A stretch of DNA of 50,000 bases from Chondrilla cf. caribensis. Taxonomy: Eukaryota > Porifera > Demospongiae > Chondrillida > Chondrillidae. Below the pieces are notes generated by a model, which was given only the letters and a program-made list of their open reading frames with translations, had not been told where the DNA came from and ran no database searches. The position numbers and the translations under genes are program-made. Shown here one piece after another: positions 1 through 18,279 of this stretch; position 1 is the stretch's first letter; each line of letters begins with the position of its first letter. The stretch lies in contig OZ026549.1 in the NCBI GenBank assembly GCA_964020155.1, positions 5,194,219 to 5,244,218 on the forward strand. Reading direction: 5' to 3'.

Positions 1-562
1 ACACATCTGTCAATATGGCTCCCAAAATGCTGTCTCAATCAAAATTTGTATAACAGTTAGAAGAAAAAGGATTGCAATTGAAACAATATGCGTTGATGCA
101 TGGATCGTACACATGTGTACTTATGTAGACACTTTACATGTGACACCAACATCACACATGTATTAAAGATTATGCATCATGGTATTACTATGGCAACAAA
201 ATGGCTACGCATGTTCACATTCCCAATCGGAAGTGTAGTACTTCCATACAAAAGGAACAGCAGCTGTTTTAGATACACCAAATAGTTGGAGGAAAACCAG
301 GCTGGTAGGAATGATGCAGCTGTTCATTCTGTACTAGTTATAAAAAATAAACCATTAATCACTTATGATATACGAACTGTACATACAAAAAGTAGCAGTA
401 ACAGGTAGTGCTGCATGTCATTCACTGCCCACTGATAGGGCTTCACAACTAGCGCTGGGACACAACTAATCAATTGATTTTCATTTTGAATTTGGTCATG
501 GTTAATGGTGCAAGCTAGGCGATTAATCACACGCAATAACTGAGACTACAAACAAACTCCAC

Positions 563-7618
<7,056 letters not shown>

Positions 7619-7761
7619 CAACTTACGCTATTATGGACTACGTGCAACTTGAACTAGGATCAGTTGCAAGGGGAATTCCCGTCTGTTCCTCTTATCGCCT
7701 ATAAGCGTTTAAAAATTGGGCGTGTAATGCTCCTCAGGTAGGACTGTTCCAACTTGCTCAG
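7619..7761. promoter_or_regulatory. Bidirectional promoter, AtuA-like / SLC2 transporter
   Basis: Only 143 bp separate the two start codons, so both 5' UTRs and the core promoter must lie here or overlap the neighbouring exons. No TATA box is visible. A perfect palindromic kappaB-type site, GGGGAATTCCC, sits at 7670-7680. Upstream transcript ends cannot be placed from sequence alone. Confidence 0.6.
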
Positions 7762-10700
7762 ATGGCAATAAGACTAAATCTATCCAAGCAGAGGTGCTTT
7801 GTCTGGTTTCTGGCCGTTTTTACAGCTATCGGAGGGTTTTTATTCGGATACGATATCGGGTAGGTGTGTGCGCGGTGTGACTTCAGTATCAGACTAGTCC
7901 GTTCAAATACCCCTGGCATACTCCGAAGGAGAGTCAAAATTCAAGTGTAGATATGCCGTGCACCGCACTGTCCATGCATAGTATAAGACTCCTTTGCTGT
8001 GGCACTCTACTACTTTTTATTTATTCCTTATTTTGTGTCTTCAACTGTAGATACTCGGATATCTATGCTTAAACCATAGACCGAGATTCCTATGTGTTGT
8101 TGTTGTGTACATGTCATTGATATTATTATCACTTCAGGGGGAGCAGCATCGTATAGGATCACCACATGTTACCCTTTCTATATACAGTGGGACCTCTCTA
8201 CTACAAACCTCTGAAATGCGGAAACCTCTGTAGTATTAAGTGACCTCTGAATTGAGGAAACCTCTGTAATAAGGACTAGAATTAAGGTCCCAATGTGTCC
8301 TTTATGGAGAGGTCCCACTATATGTATGTATGCATATTATGTGTATGTATGTGTATGGATATAATTAATAATTCCATTCAAAATAATTCCTTTCTGTATC
8401 AACAGGGTCATCAACGGGGTGAAAGACACTGATGGCTTTAGACACCAATTCAATCTAACCAAATTGAAGGACAATGTTGAGCCTCCAGATAATGAGAAAA
8501 TCTTACTGGTTGGTGATTGGGCTGAAGTATCGACTGATGTATTTCATTTAAATGAACTGGATTTGATTAAATTGAAACGAGCGTCAACTGTGTTACGTGT
8601 GTCCTATTCTGTGTATATATAAATGTGCATGTTATGCTGTTTGTGGTACTGTGCATTTCGCGAACACTCTGTTTTATGTTCCCTGTTGTACACACACTGT
8701 TCCATGTGCCCTGTTGTACACCAATGTTGTGGTAGTGGTAAATTAGTGATTGTAATTTGCTGTAATCAATTACACATTTCTGAGTAATCGTAATTTAATC
8801 GTAATTGACAATTCTTCAGCTGGAGTAATTGTAATGGTAGTTATTATCAGTCAAATTTCTTGTGTAATGGTGCATCAATTACACAATTACATACAATTTC
8901 ATTCACCATCCCTCGACCAAACAACACACTGTTAAATAAGAGACATCTATCTCTGACATGGGTAAACACTCAGCAATTCTATATTCGTACAAGTGGAATC
9001 AAAGAAAATGTTAAAATTGAGGACCTAAAACATTTGGTACCGCAATATTGTACACAACTATCACAGATTTAATTAATTGTAATTGTAATTTGTGATTGCT
9101 CAAAGTAGTTGTAATGGAAATTGATTACATGAAGAAATGATTGTAATGGTAATGGTAATCGGCTCTTGAAATATCCAAGTAATTGTAATGGTAATTGATT
9201 ATTGAGATGTACGTAATTACCACAACACTGTTGTACACACACTGTCCCATGTGCCCTGTTGTACACACACTGCTCCATGTGCCCTGTTGTACACATTGTC
9301 CCATGTGCCCTGTTATACACACACTGTCCCATGTGCCCTGTTGTACACACACTGTCCCATGTGCCCTGTTGTACACACACTGCTCCATGTGCCCTGTTGT
9401 ACACACACTGTCCCATGTGCCCTGTTGTACACACACTGCTCCATGTGCCCTGTTGTACACACACTGTCCCATGTGCCCTGTTGTACACACACTGCTCCAT
9501 GTGCCCTGTTGTACACACACTGCTCCATGTGCCCTGTTGTACACACACTGTCCCATGTGCCCTGTTGTACACACACTGTCCCATGTGCCCTGTTGTACAC
9601 ACACTGCTCCATGTGCCCTGTTGTACACACACTGTCCCATGTGCCCTGTTGTACACACACTGCTCCATGTGCCCTGTTGTACACACACTGCTCCATGTGC
9701 CCTGTTGTACACACACTGTCCCATGTGCCCTGTTGTACACACACTGCTCCATGTGCCCTGTTGTACACACACTGTCCCATGTGCCCTGTTGTACACACAC
9801 TGCTCCATGTGCCCTGTTGTACACACACTGTCCCATGTGCCCTGTTGTACACACACTGTCCCATGTGCCCTGTTGTACACACACTGCTCCATGTGCCCTG
9901 TTGTACACACACTGTCCCATGTGCCCTGTTGTACACACACTGTCCCATGTGCCCTGTTGTACACACACTGCTCCATGTGCCCTGTTGTACACACACTGTC
10001 CCATGTGCCCTGTTGTACACACACTGTTCCATGTGCCCTGTTGTACACACTGTTCCATGTGCCCTGTTGTACACACACTGCTCCATGTGCCCTGTTGTAC
10101 ACACACTGTTCCATGTGCCCTGTTGTGCACACACTGCTCCATGTGCCCTGTTGCTCATCACTGTGTAGCTGTTCCAATTCTTCTCATTTTATCTCAATGA
10201 TATGGTAAACTTCGTCCTCTTCTCTTTCCAGGGCTTTTTGGTGTCTGTATTGCCACTTGGATGCTTTGTAGGATCATTCATAGGCTCTTGTGAGTTTTGT
10301 TTGAGGTGATTGATATGAGTGCATGTACAGTAGATTCCAACACCTCCATAATCCAACACCTCCATAATCCAATGCCTCCATAATCCAACACCTCCATAAT
10401 CCAACACCTCCATAATCCAACACCTCCATAATCCAACACCTCCATAACCCAACACCTCCATAATCAAACACTTCCATAATCCAACACCTCCATAACCCAA
10501 CACCTCCATAATCCAGCATCCTCTGTAACCTGAACCTGTTCTGAGACACATCCATTGTGATTTGACTGTACGTTATGTTCTGTCTCACATACAGTTGTTG
10601 TTTCTGTCTTTTTTGCAGTTTTTTCAGAACTCTTTGGCAGGAAGTACAGTATTGTGATAGGTGCTGGTTTGTTTGTGATTGGAGGAATCTTACAGGCTGC

Positions 10701-13447
10701 ATCTGTACACATTGGGTATGTAGTTTTGTGTACCTATACAGTGAAACCTCACTAATCCGACACCTCTATAATCCAACATTCTCTCTAATGCAATCATTAT
10801 ATGAGGTACAGTCACCATACATAGGTATGGTAGAGACACTCCATAATCCAACAACCTCCTAATCCAACATTATTCTCAGGTCCCATTGAGTGTCGGGTTA
10901 GAGAGGTTTCACTGTAGTATGTGCACTAGATGATTGCATAATACTAGTGAATGATTGCACAACATTATGGTAATGTTGCATGATAGTTGAATCAGGTGTG
11001 TGTGTGTCCATATTTCCCTCTCGTTAGGCAGCTCCTATGTTTGTTAGCTTCAATAGTACCAATAATGTTGTTGTTGTCATTGCTGTTGCTCCAGAGTGAT
11101 GTACGCAGGAAGAATCTTGTCAGGTTTCTCCGTGGGTATATTGAGTATGGTAGTTCCAGTGTTTAATGCGGAAGTGTCACCAAAAGAAATCCGAGGAAAA
11201 CTTGTGTCTTTGTATCAGTTGGCGATCACTGCTGGAATAATGGTCAGTATTAAAATGACTGTACTCTCCTGCAATCTGCCCACCCACATGTTGAGATCTC
11301 CCTATCATTGTAGACTATACTGAGTGAACCTCTATAATCTACCCGCATGTTGAGATCTCCCCATCATTGTAGACTGTACTGAGTGAACCTCTATAATCTA
11401 CCCACATGTTGAGATCTCTCCATCACTGTAGACTGTACTGAGTTGACCTCTATAATCTACCCACATGTTGAGATCTCCCCATCATTGTAGACTGTACTGA
11501 GTGAACCTCTATAATCCACCCACATGTTGAGATCTCTTCATCACTATAGGCTGTACTGAGTGGACCTCTATAGTCTACCCACATGTTGAGATCTCCCCAT
11601 CACTATAGGCTGTACTAAGTGAACCTCTATAATCCACCCACATGTTGAGATCTCTTCATCACTATAGGCTGTACTGAGTGGACCTCTATAGTCTACCCAC
11701 ATGTTGAGATCTCCCCATCACAGTAGAATGTAAAATCTGTATAATTATCCATACAGATGATGAGTATGTATCATTTGTTGTAATGTTGAATATTATACAT
11801 GTTATTATGTATATGAATAGCAATACACATATGGGAAAGTAGAAGTAGATATAACAACCACAAGTATTTCAAATTTGATGATGTTGCCCATACTTATCTA
11901 GGGAATGCTGTAAGCCAAAGTACTCTCTCAGTATTTACCCAAAGTCAACACCAACGAGTTTGGTGGGTGGGATAGGTGGTATTCCCCACTGATTCCCACT
12001 TCCAATTAAAATGGAAACTACATGCATATACCACGCATCTTGTGTGTGATTCTTGCGACCTTTCACTGCTCTCCGTTAATGCCTTTGCCTAGATTAGCAT
12101 GGAACCTTTGAACTCATACCTGATTTTGCATTGTTCTCCCATTGTCCCCTCCTTCCTTACAATATCACATTCTCCCTTTCTCTTCTGCTTTGTCTTTCTG
12201 TAGATCAGTTTTATCATGACCTATGCTCTACAACCGCACGACAATCTTCAGTCTCATGACGATGATTTTGGGTGGAGGATCTCACTTGGACTGCAGTGCC
12301 TGTTTGGGATTGTGTTTGGAGTGGGGATGCTTTTCCTGCCAGAAACACCTCGGTGAGTTTGAGACTCGCCCCTTCTCAAGAATCAAGCATACATTTACAG
12401 TAGCACGGTCACTTTTGCATTAATGTCTTTGTAAAGAGGTGTGCATTGCTTGTATCTTGGCATGTGTGGCTGTAAATCCAGTACCCTATTGCTGGGTAAG
12501 CCCTTCTACTAAAGACTGTATTTTGATGGGCGTGGAAATGACTTCAGTTGTTGTCTGTTGGTTTTCAGATGGCTTGTGAAGAAGGGGAAGGTGGAGAAAG
12601 CCAAGAAAGTGCTTGTCAAAATCCGCCCCGTGAGACTTGCCGAGGAGGAACTGGAGGACATTGTTAAAGACATCGAAAGCAATCCCTCTCTAGGGTGGAG
12701 AGAAACTTTTGTAATTCTCTTTTCTAAAAGAGTTTTTGTCAGGTGTGTTCATTTGTGTGTGTGTGTGTGTGTGTGTGTGCATGTGTGCATGTGTGTATAC
12801 AGGATATGTGGTCATGTAAACTGCATGTTTATCCACGCTCCAATCACAGAGTGATCATTGGCGTGTTACTACAGCTATTTCAGCAGTTCACAGGCATCAA
12901 CGTCATCATGTGAGATTTTTGAATACGATAACTTCCACACACGTACACACAGTGTCATGGCATGTAGTACATAGGTATATGTATTTCTGCACATCATGTA
13001 AATGCATATTGTAACTGTACTGTACATATGGTGGACCCTGTCTATAAGGATCATTTGAGGAACCTGGAAAGGTGGTCTCTGTAGACAGGTAATCATTCAT
13101 AGAGAGGTTGTAACACAATTATGTGCTGGATGGTTTATTATAGTGGTCTCTGTGGACAGGTAATCATTCATGGAGAGGTTGTAACACAGTTATGTGCTGG
13201 ATGTATTATTATTGTGGTCTCTGTGGACAGGTGTCTTCACTGTGTATTCTCCCCTCCTAAAGGTACTTCTCGACCACAATCTTTGCAAAAGTCCAAGTCC
13301 CCAGATTTGAGTCAACTGCTATTGTGGGGGTGACAAACTTCCTTTCCACCTTCCTGGCCATTCTGCTCATTGATAAAGTGAGATTGGTTTGCTGACTATC
13401 AGTTGACATACGAGCATACAGTACATATATATGTACATGTACACACA

Positions 13448-13501
<54 letters not shown>

Positions 13502-16500
13502 GTTTTCAAGGCTTCTTTATCTGCCATGATTTCTTAGCACAAATTCATATAATTTAAATAACCTACCAAATTTATTAATATTTCCAGCAAATTAGCAGTT
13601 GAATAGTGAGTTCACTCTACCTAGTAGTGATAAGCACATGTATCATGTACTAACCTTAACGGTTAACTGTTAATGTAGACATCACCACGGGCCAAAATGG
13701 CCAATTTCGGTACACAAAGATTTAGAAATTAAACTAGAATTAGAGCACAATGGCTTAGATGAATGTTTCAACTACAGTGAAGGCTTACATAAGCCTAATG
13801 AAGATGCCCAAGTAGGCCCCACAAGTTTTTGAACTCGAATTACTTGTTTCGACGCTATTATTCCTTCTGCTTTCAGAACATTAGCAAAGTTTGATAGGAA
13901 ACTCTTCTTTAAAAATACAATTGTACAATGTGCTGCTTACAGTAAGCGGTTGAACCATCTCTCTACTAGCTTAAATCACACGTTCAACCGATTATCGACG
14001 TACGCAGATAACGTGTACGTGACATAGGAGTTAACTTTCAACTGTTAACTGTTAAAGGTTAACCAATAAGTGGTAACTTTTCACTGTTTAACGTTACTTT
14101 TTTATGAAATGTAGTGTATTACACTTTACATATTTGTACACGTACCTTCACAGGCTGGTCGTAAGCTGTTGCTGTTGCTCGGTGGAGCGGGTATGAGCAT
14201 AGTGGTCCTGTTGGCTGGTATCCTGGCAGCCATTCGTGATGACATTGCCATGGCAACAACATCCACATTGATAGCATCCAACCAGAGCTCTTCCAACGAG
14301 ACCGCTTCTGTCACGCCAACAGCTGCTGAGTATGCCTTGGGTTACTTGATTGTTGCCATGGTGATGCTGTTTGTTTTCAACTTTGCCTACAGCTGGGGGT
14401 TAGTGAAGTGTGCATATGTTGTCCTCATCCATGTGCACAAGCTGAATTTGATTTGAAGATGTATAATTTGTTTTGTAAAATAGGCCAATTGTGTGGGTGA
14501 TCAACAGTGAAATTTTCCCCCTGAACATCAGAGGTGGGCAACTGCATGTGTATGTGTGTGTGTGTGTGTGTGTATGCATGCATGTGCATGCATGCTTTCA
14601 TGCGTGTGCATACGTGTGTTCATGCGTGTGTGTGTGTGTGTGTGTGTGCGTGTGTGTGTCCAAACGTGTGTACACTCTGTGTACTATGCAGCATACATCC
14701 ACCACATAGGTACTTATATCACACTCTATATACCACCATATATTGCTGGCATGCCTCATGTTATAAACCCACCCAGGTGTTGCTGTGTCTATCACAACGG
14801 CTGCCAATTGGATCGGGAATTTTGCTCTAGCCTCTATGACGCCTCTTATGGTGGATTCGCGCTGGGGGACTATACCAGGTACTTCGGGAACATTCTTCTT
14901 GCTCTCGGGGTTCTTGGCCCTTGGTTTTCTGTTTGTTTTCCTTGTTCTGCCAGAGACAAAGGTTTGCTCTTGTGTTAACAATGTATTGATACCTATCTGC
15001 GTATATGCACACACTCTCACTCACATGTAAGCGTGCACACACACACTGTACATGTAAGCATGCACACACACACACTTACACTGTACATGTAAGCATGTAC
15101 ACACACACACACATGCACAAGCATACACACACATACAAATTCATTACAGTGCTGTATGTTCTTCAATTTCTTAATTCCTTTCTCACAGGGTAAGAGTTTA
15201 GAGGCTATTGATGATACTTTCAAACAGCCTTGGATCCATCGTGTAGGACTGTTAAGTTACTGTCGGTATGTGTGTGTGTGTGTGTGTGCGTGTGTGTGTG
15301 TGTACCTACATTGGTATTGGTATTGGTATCTTATTTTACGTGGGGACCCCTTTAGCCTGAGGCTACTTTTCAAGGGGCCCATGGATCACAGAGTACAACA
15401 ATCACACTTATTACTAGTTAATTATTAGTCTATCTATCTATTAATCAAAGTTAATCAAAGTTTGGTGGCTTCTTCATTTCTTTGTCCCTTGTGTTGGCAG
15501 GGGGGGTGCAGGGAAAAAATCTTGGTTTTCTGGATTCGATCCTGGGCGAGATCACTTCTAGACCTCCACTCAGTCTTCTCAGCCACCAGCACCCCCCATA
15601 ATATTCATGACATGATATTCCCATAACATTCACATTTCTCCTTCTTCAAGATGTTGTCCTAAGAACTGTCTAGAGAAACTTAACAGAGAGAGGTAAGAAT
15701 ACACTAACCAGTACATATATACCACATGGTGTGAGTATGCCTACAGTAATGTGGCATGTCTTGTGTTGTGTCATTCTGAGAGCTGGTAACGATATAGTCT
15801 TGCCTGCTACGACCGTCTTTCTCTCTAGGGCCCTTGGTGGGGCAGTCGTATCAGGCCAGTCTAGTCACGATGGTGATCCTGTTCTATTAATAGCTGTCAG
15901 AGATTATCCAAAGTCACATGACTAACACCCATGGTTGCTTGGTTACCAAGTTATGTGTTTGCTTAGTAGGAATGTACCTTTGCAACACATGAGACCTGCT
16001 TGCATAACAGAGAGTAAAGGAATGTCATCTCACCCACTAGCTATGTTCAGTCTGATATATACAGTAAAAGTAGATCCCTTCAGGACCAATTCCGTAATGA
16101 GAGGGTGGCATGTGTGATTAGGACTCCTGTGTGATGGGCAGTGTATGCTAATGGCAGTCAGTGTGTTTTGCTGATGAACACTGGATAGTGTTCACAAGTG
16201 ACTGTGCAACTAAGCAGATGTGCTGGGTGGCATGAAGACATGCTGAGTGTAGGTAGGCAATGAAATTAGCCCTTGCTTTGTTGCTGTACACCAGGTATAT
16301 GTTGTCAGGTGGTGTGAGGTACCTTCTTTCCCACATCCGTTTCAAATTCCAAGTTGGAAAATTGGAACTCTGGTTTTGGTCAATCGGACTTGATACGCGA
16401 GTCATGTGTGTGTATTCATGCACCTTCTTCTATTCTGCCGCTAGTTCGGACTCTTATGACTTGACACAGAAGTCAGAGACCAGTGCTGAAGACACTGTGC

Positions 16501-16550
16501 CTTTGGTCAGCGAAAACGATGACAATGTATCAACTGAATTAGAAAACTGA
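7762..16550 (+). CDS. SLC2/GLUT-type major facilitator sugar transporter
   Basis: Twelve-helix hexose transporter of the plasma membrane. Exons: 7762-7859, 8406-8598, 10232-10289, 10619-10715, 11095-11242, 12204-12352, 12569-12742, 12850-12909, 13263-13377, 14154-14398, 14484-14533, 14777-14961, 15189-15265, 16445-16550 (584 residues, all phases match). Sugar-porter hallmarks appear in order: GGFLFGYDIGVING in helix 1, LFGRK after helix 2, AGRILSGFSVGI, SPKEIRGKLVSLYQL, LPETPRWLVKKGK before the central loop, QQFTGINVIMYFSTTIF in helix 7, DKAGRKLLLLLGG, INSEIFPLNIRG, and LPETKGKSLEAID at the end. Exon 2 adds a charged loop of about 60 residues between helices 1 and 2, including the N-glycosylation sequon NLT. 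The exon 2 donor (CGT|GTGTCC) was chosen by phase and is the least certain. The cytosolic tail is acidic and serine-rich. Substrate cannot be called from sequence. Confidence 0.93.
8183..8321. mobile_element. Non-autonomous TIR element (ACAGTGG family)
   Basis: TACAGTGGGACCTCTCTACT at the left, GGAGAGGTCCCACTATA at the right; it lies in SLC2 intron 1. Confidence 0.75.
8725..9228. mobile_element. AT-rich element with TGTTGTGGTA inverted ends, inserted in a minisatellite
   Basis: Left end TGTTGTGGTAGTGGTAAATT and right end GTAATTACCACAACAC are inverted copies. The inside is built of GTAATTGTAAT-like stretches. Units of the 28-bp repeat lie directly on both sides. Confidence 0.6.
9229..10151. 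repeat. 28-bp minisatellite, about 33 units
   Basis: The unit runs CTGTTGTACACACACTG, then a variable TCC or CTC, then CATGTGCC. Two to three seed units lie at about 8670-8720, beyond the inserted element. Since 28 is not a multiple of three, all frames read through with a 28-residue period; these long open frames are not genes. It lies in SLC2 intron 2. Confidence 0.97.
10325..10566. mobile_element. TIR element with internal 16-bp expansion
   Basis: It begins TACAGTAGATTCC and ends TTGACTGTA. The interior is about 12 copies of CCAACACCTCCATAAT, which matches part of the subfamily copies at 10737 and 40878. It lies in SLC2 intron 3. Confidence 0.75.
10737..10916. mobile_element. Non-autonomous TIR element (ACAGTGAAACC subfamily)
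   Basis: TACAGTGAAACCTCACTAAT at the left, AGAGAGGTTTCACTGTA at the right; nearly identical to the copy at 40878-41058. Confidence 0.85.
11270..11725. repeat. 59-bp tandem repeat, about 7.5 units
   Basis: Each unit contains CCCACATGTTGAGATCTC and GAACCTCTATAAT. It starts shortly after SLC2 exon 5. Confidence 0.95.
12757..12780. repeat. (GT)n tract next to donor
   Basis: It starts about 15 nt after the SLC2 exon 7 donor. Confidence 0.85.
13072..13232. repeat. 71-bp tandem repeat, 2.3 units
   Basis: GTGGTCTCTGTGGACAGG recurs at 13072, 13143 and 13214, ending 30 bp before SLC2 exon 9. Confidence 0.9.
13441..13498. repeat. (AC)n microsatellite
   Basis: AC in transcript sense, in SLC2 intron 9, 63 nt after the donor. 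Confidence 0.95.
14550..14660. repeat. GT-rich tract after SLC2 exon 11
   Basis: Two GT runs with ATGCATGCATG between, starting 17 nt after the donor. Confidence 0.9.
15030..15140. repeat. Imperfect AC-rich repeat
   Basis: CATGTAAGCATGCACACACA-like units in SLC2 intron 12. Confidence 0.85.
15267..15303. repeat. (GT)n running from the splice donor
   Basis: The donor of SLC2 exon 13 (CG|GTATGTGTGTGTG) continues directly into GT repeats. Confidence 0.9.
15305..15612 (-). mobile_element. tRNA-derived SINE with ATACCA-type tail
   Basis: On the minus strand, GGTGGCTGAGAAGACTGAG (A-box-like, near 15585) is followed by GGATCGAATCC (B-box-like, near 15538) and ends in an (ATACCA)n tail at 15308-15330. 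It lies in SLC2 intron 13. Ends are approximate. Confidence 0.55.
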
Positions 16551-16987
16551 TGGTTCCACATCCCTCTCCACAGTAATGCATAAAATTATTGTGGTGCACA
16601 GAGCATTTAATTTCTATTTTACGATATTTTTTTGAATATATCGTAAATTCATATTTTATTATATAAATGGAAATAACATTTCATACATTATCCTATTAAG
16701 CTATAATCTTACTTTTAACATTATAAATTATTATGTATCATATAAAATAATTATGTTTGTAAAAATTTGAGCTACCATTGCTCTAGTATATTATTATGAT
16801 TATTTCATGTGTCGATAAAATATGATGATGATAATAATTATGCATACGATGAATTTCAATATTTTGGTAAATATAATATGGTATATGGCAGATGGATAAT
16901 ATATAAATGCATACAGAATGACTCAGTCAGAGATATAGTTAGTTGCATGATTCAGAATTACTGTGTGCCCTCACAATTCCATCTTCA
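16551..16987. other. Convergent intergenic spacer, AT-rich
   Basis: The spacer lies between the transporter stop codon and the SOUL gene stop codon. It is strongly AT-rich with many TATATT/AATTAT runs and presumably holds both 3' UTRs. I see no gene or clear repeat in it. Confidence 0.6.
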
Positions 16988-17617
16988 TCATCCACTCCCA
17001 TCATTTTCCAAGGGAACGTGAATCTCATTTGTTCTCAGCCACGGGATGGAATACGGTGGATTGTAGCGGTCCAAATGCCATGATCCTCCCTGTTTGAGCT
17101 TCACCCCGTCAGCGTGAAGCCGTTCGTACAGCTTCTCCGCTACTGGACCACAGTTGTCCATGCTGGCGCTACCACTGTAGGTATACACAGCTTCACATCG
17201 GGGGGACACTTCCTTTATTTTCACTCTCGGGTCCACGGGAGTCGGGGCGTTTTCTAAAGTGTACTTTTCGGGCAAATAGAAAACAAACGTTTGATTCTTG
17301 TATTCTTCCATGGAAAACACAGGTGTAGGCAGTTCCTCTTCTGGTTCCACAGGATACGTGACCACAGGGACGGTCATGGGGATAGATTGCTTCTCGCTGT
17401 TTTCTGCCTGACTGAAGACGCCAATGTATTTAGCAAGAACTTTGAAAGCTTCACTGTTGAATGCGCTTCCTGAAACACCAATATCTTTCGAAGTCACTTC
17501 GGCTATTAGACTTTTCGGGTACTTACGCACTTCGTAAGTAAAGCCATCCTTCTCGACCTTTCGAACCACTTCGTACTTCGGTGTCTCGCCGCTCACTCTT
17601 CCAAAGATGGACGCCAT
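16988..17617 (-). CDS. SOUL/HEBP family haem-binding protein, copy 1
   Basis: Single-exon gene of 209 residues with no signal peptide, so probably cytosolic. SOUL/HEBP proteins bind haem or porphyrin through a beta-barrel fold. Family features: YEVRKYPKSLIAEVT near residue 28 (family pattern YEvRrY...vaeT), GSAFNSEAFKVLAKYIGV, the signature IPMTVPV around residue 80 (family IAMTxPV), TFVFYLPEKYT, PVDPRVKIKEV, and the C-terminal block GSWHLDRYNPPYSIPWLRTNE. It resembles copy 2 at 20900-21739 over its whole length apart from the central loop, so the two look like a local duplication. The ATG at 17617 is the first in frame and begins at the family's usual position. Confidence 0.92.
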   Translation of the reverse strand: MASIFGRVSGETPKYEVVRKVEKDGFTYEVRKYPKSLIAEVTSKDIGVSGSAFNSEAFKVLAKYIGVFSQAENSEKQSIPMTVPVVTYPVEPEEELPTPVFSMEEYKNQTFVFYLPEKYTLENAPTPVDPRVKIKEVSPRCEAVYTYSGSASMDNCGPVAEKLYERLHADGVKLKQGGSWHLDRYNPPYSIPWLRTNEIHVPLENDGSG

Positions 17618-18279
17618 GATTCTTCACGCTGCCACAAACTAAGCTATACGTAACTCCACAATTTCTGGCTTGGCAAAAGTAGACTACGTACAGGTATTAC
17701 CGAGCAGTTTAGCGAGGTCAATATTATTGATCGTGACCTTTCGCTAGCGAGGTAAGAAGTTGCAGCCCACGCATCTAATTGGTCTGAAGTGTGGCACTGA
17801 ATGAATTTTTTATGTCCTGTTTTGGGCCAATATCAGAAATTTCTGTCGCGAATATCGAAAGATTCTTTTAGATTTGAAAGGTGTGGTGTCATATGACTAG
17901 AATTTGACCCCATATAGCACAGCACGTATTGCACTAAGGACACTGCCGAGTACACACAGTCATGAAATCTTATTCAACGTACTGGGAAACAGTTAGCCAT
18001 AGGCTTTCTAGGTATATGCAGTATTATTATTGTTATATGGATACTGGGGAAAATTTTTGATTGGCGACAAACATATCTTGCTTGTTATCAGAAAGACCAT
18101 ACTACTACCAGGAGTATGTCAATGCATCAGTATTTGAGCTGTGATGGACCATATTGACAGTGAAGAGGCCGTGGTGACCACCATTTTCTAGCTAGTCACC
18201 ACCGGGTCCATAGCACATGCTGGAAGGTGTGCATGTATCTGCATTTGTTTTGATGTATTTGATATCCTATACCTTCCCA
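17618..18279. other. Upstream region of SOUL copy 1
   Basis: No gene is seen. AGGTCA (17715-17720) and TGACCT (17734-17739) form an inverted pair of nuclear-receptor-type half-sites with 13 bp between. The piece at about 17876-17955 (TGACTAGAATTTGACCCC, then AGCACAGCAC) resembles the piece at about 20300-20350, outside the other end of the repeat cluster. Confidence 0.45.

Noticed and set aside
9229..10151. CRISPR-like array of 28-bp repeats
   Set aside because: The repeats are directly adjacent with no spacers, in an intron of a eukaryotic gene.
9069..10208. Several open frames of 280-357 codons on both strands
   Set aside because: They are all readings of one 28-bp minisatellite with a 28-residue period; no splice or promoter context.
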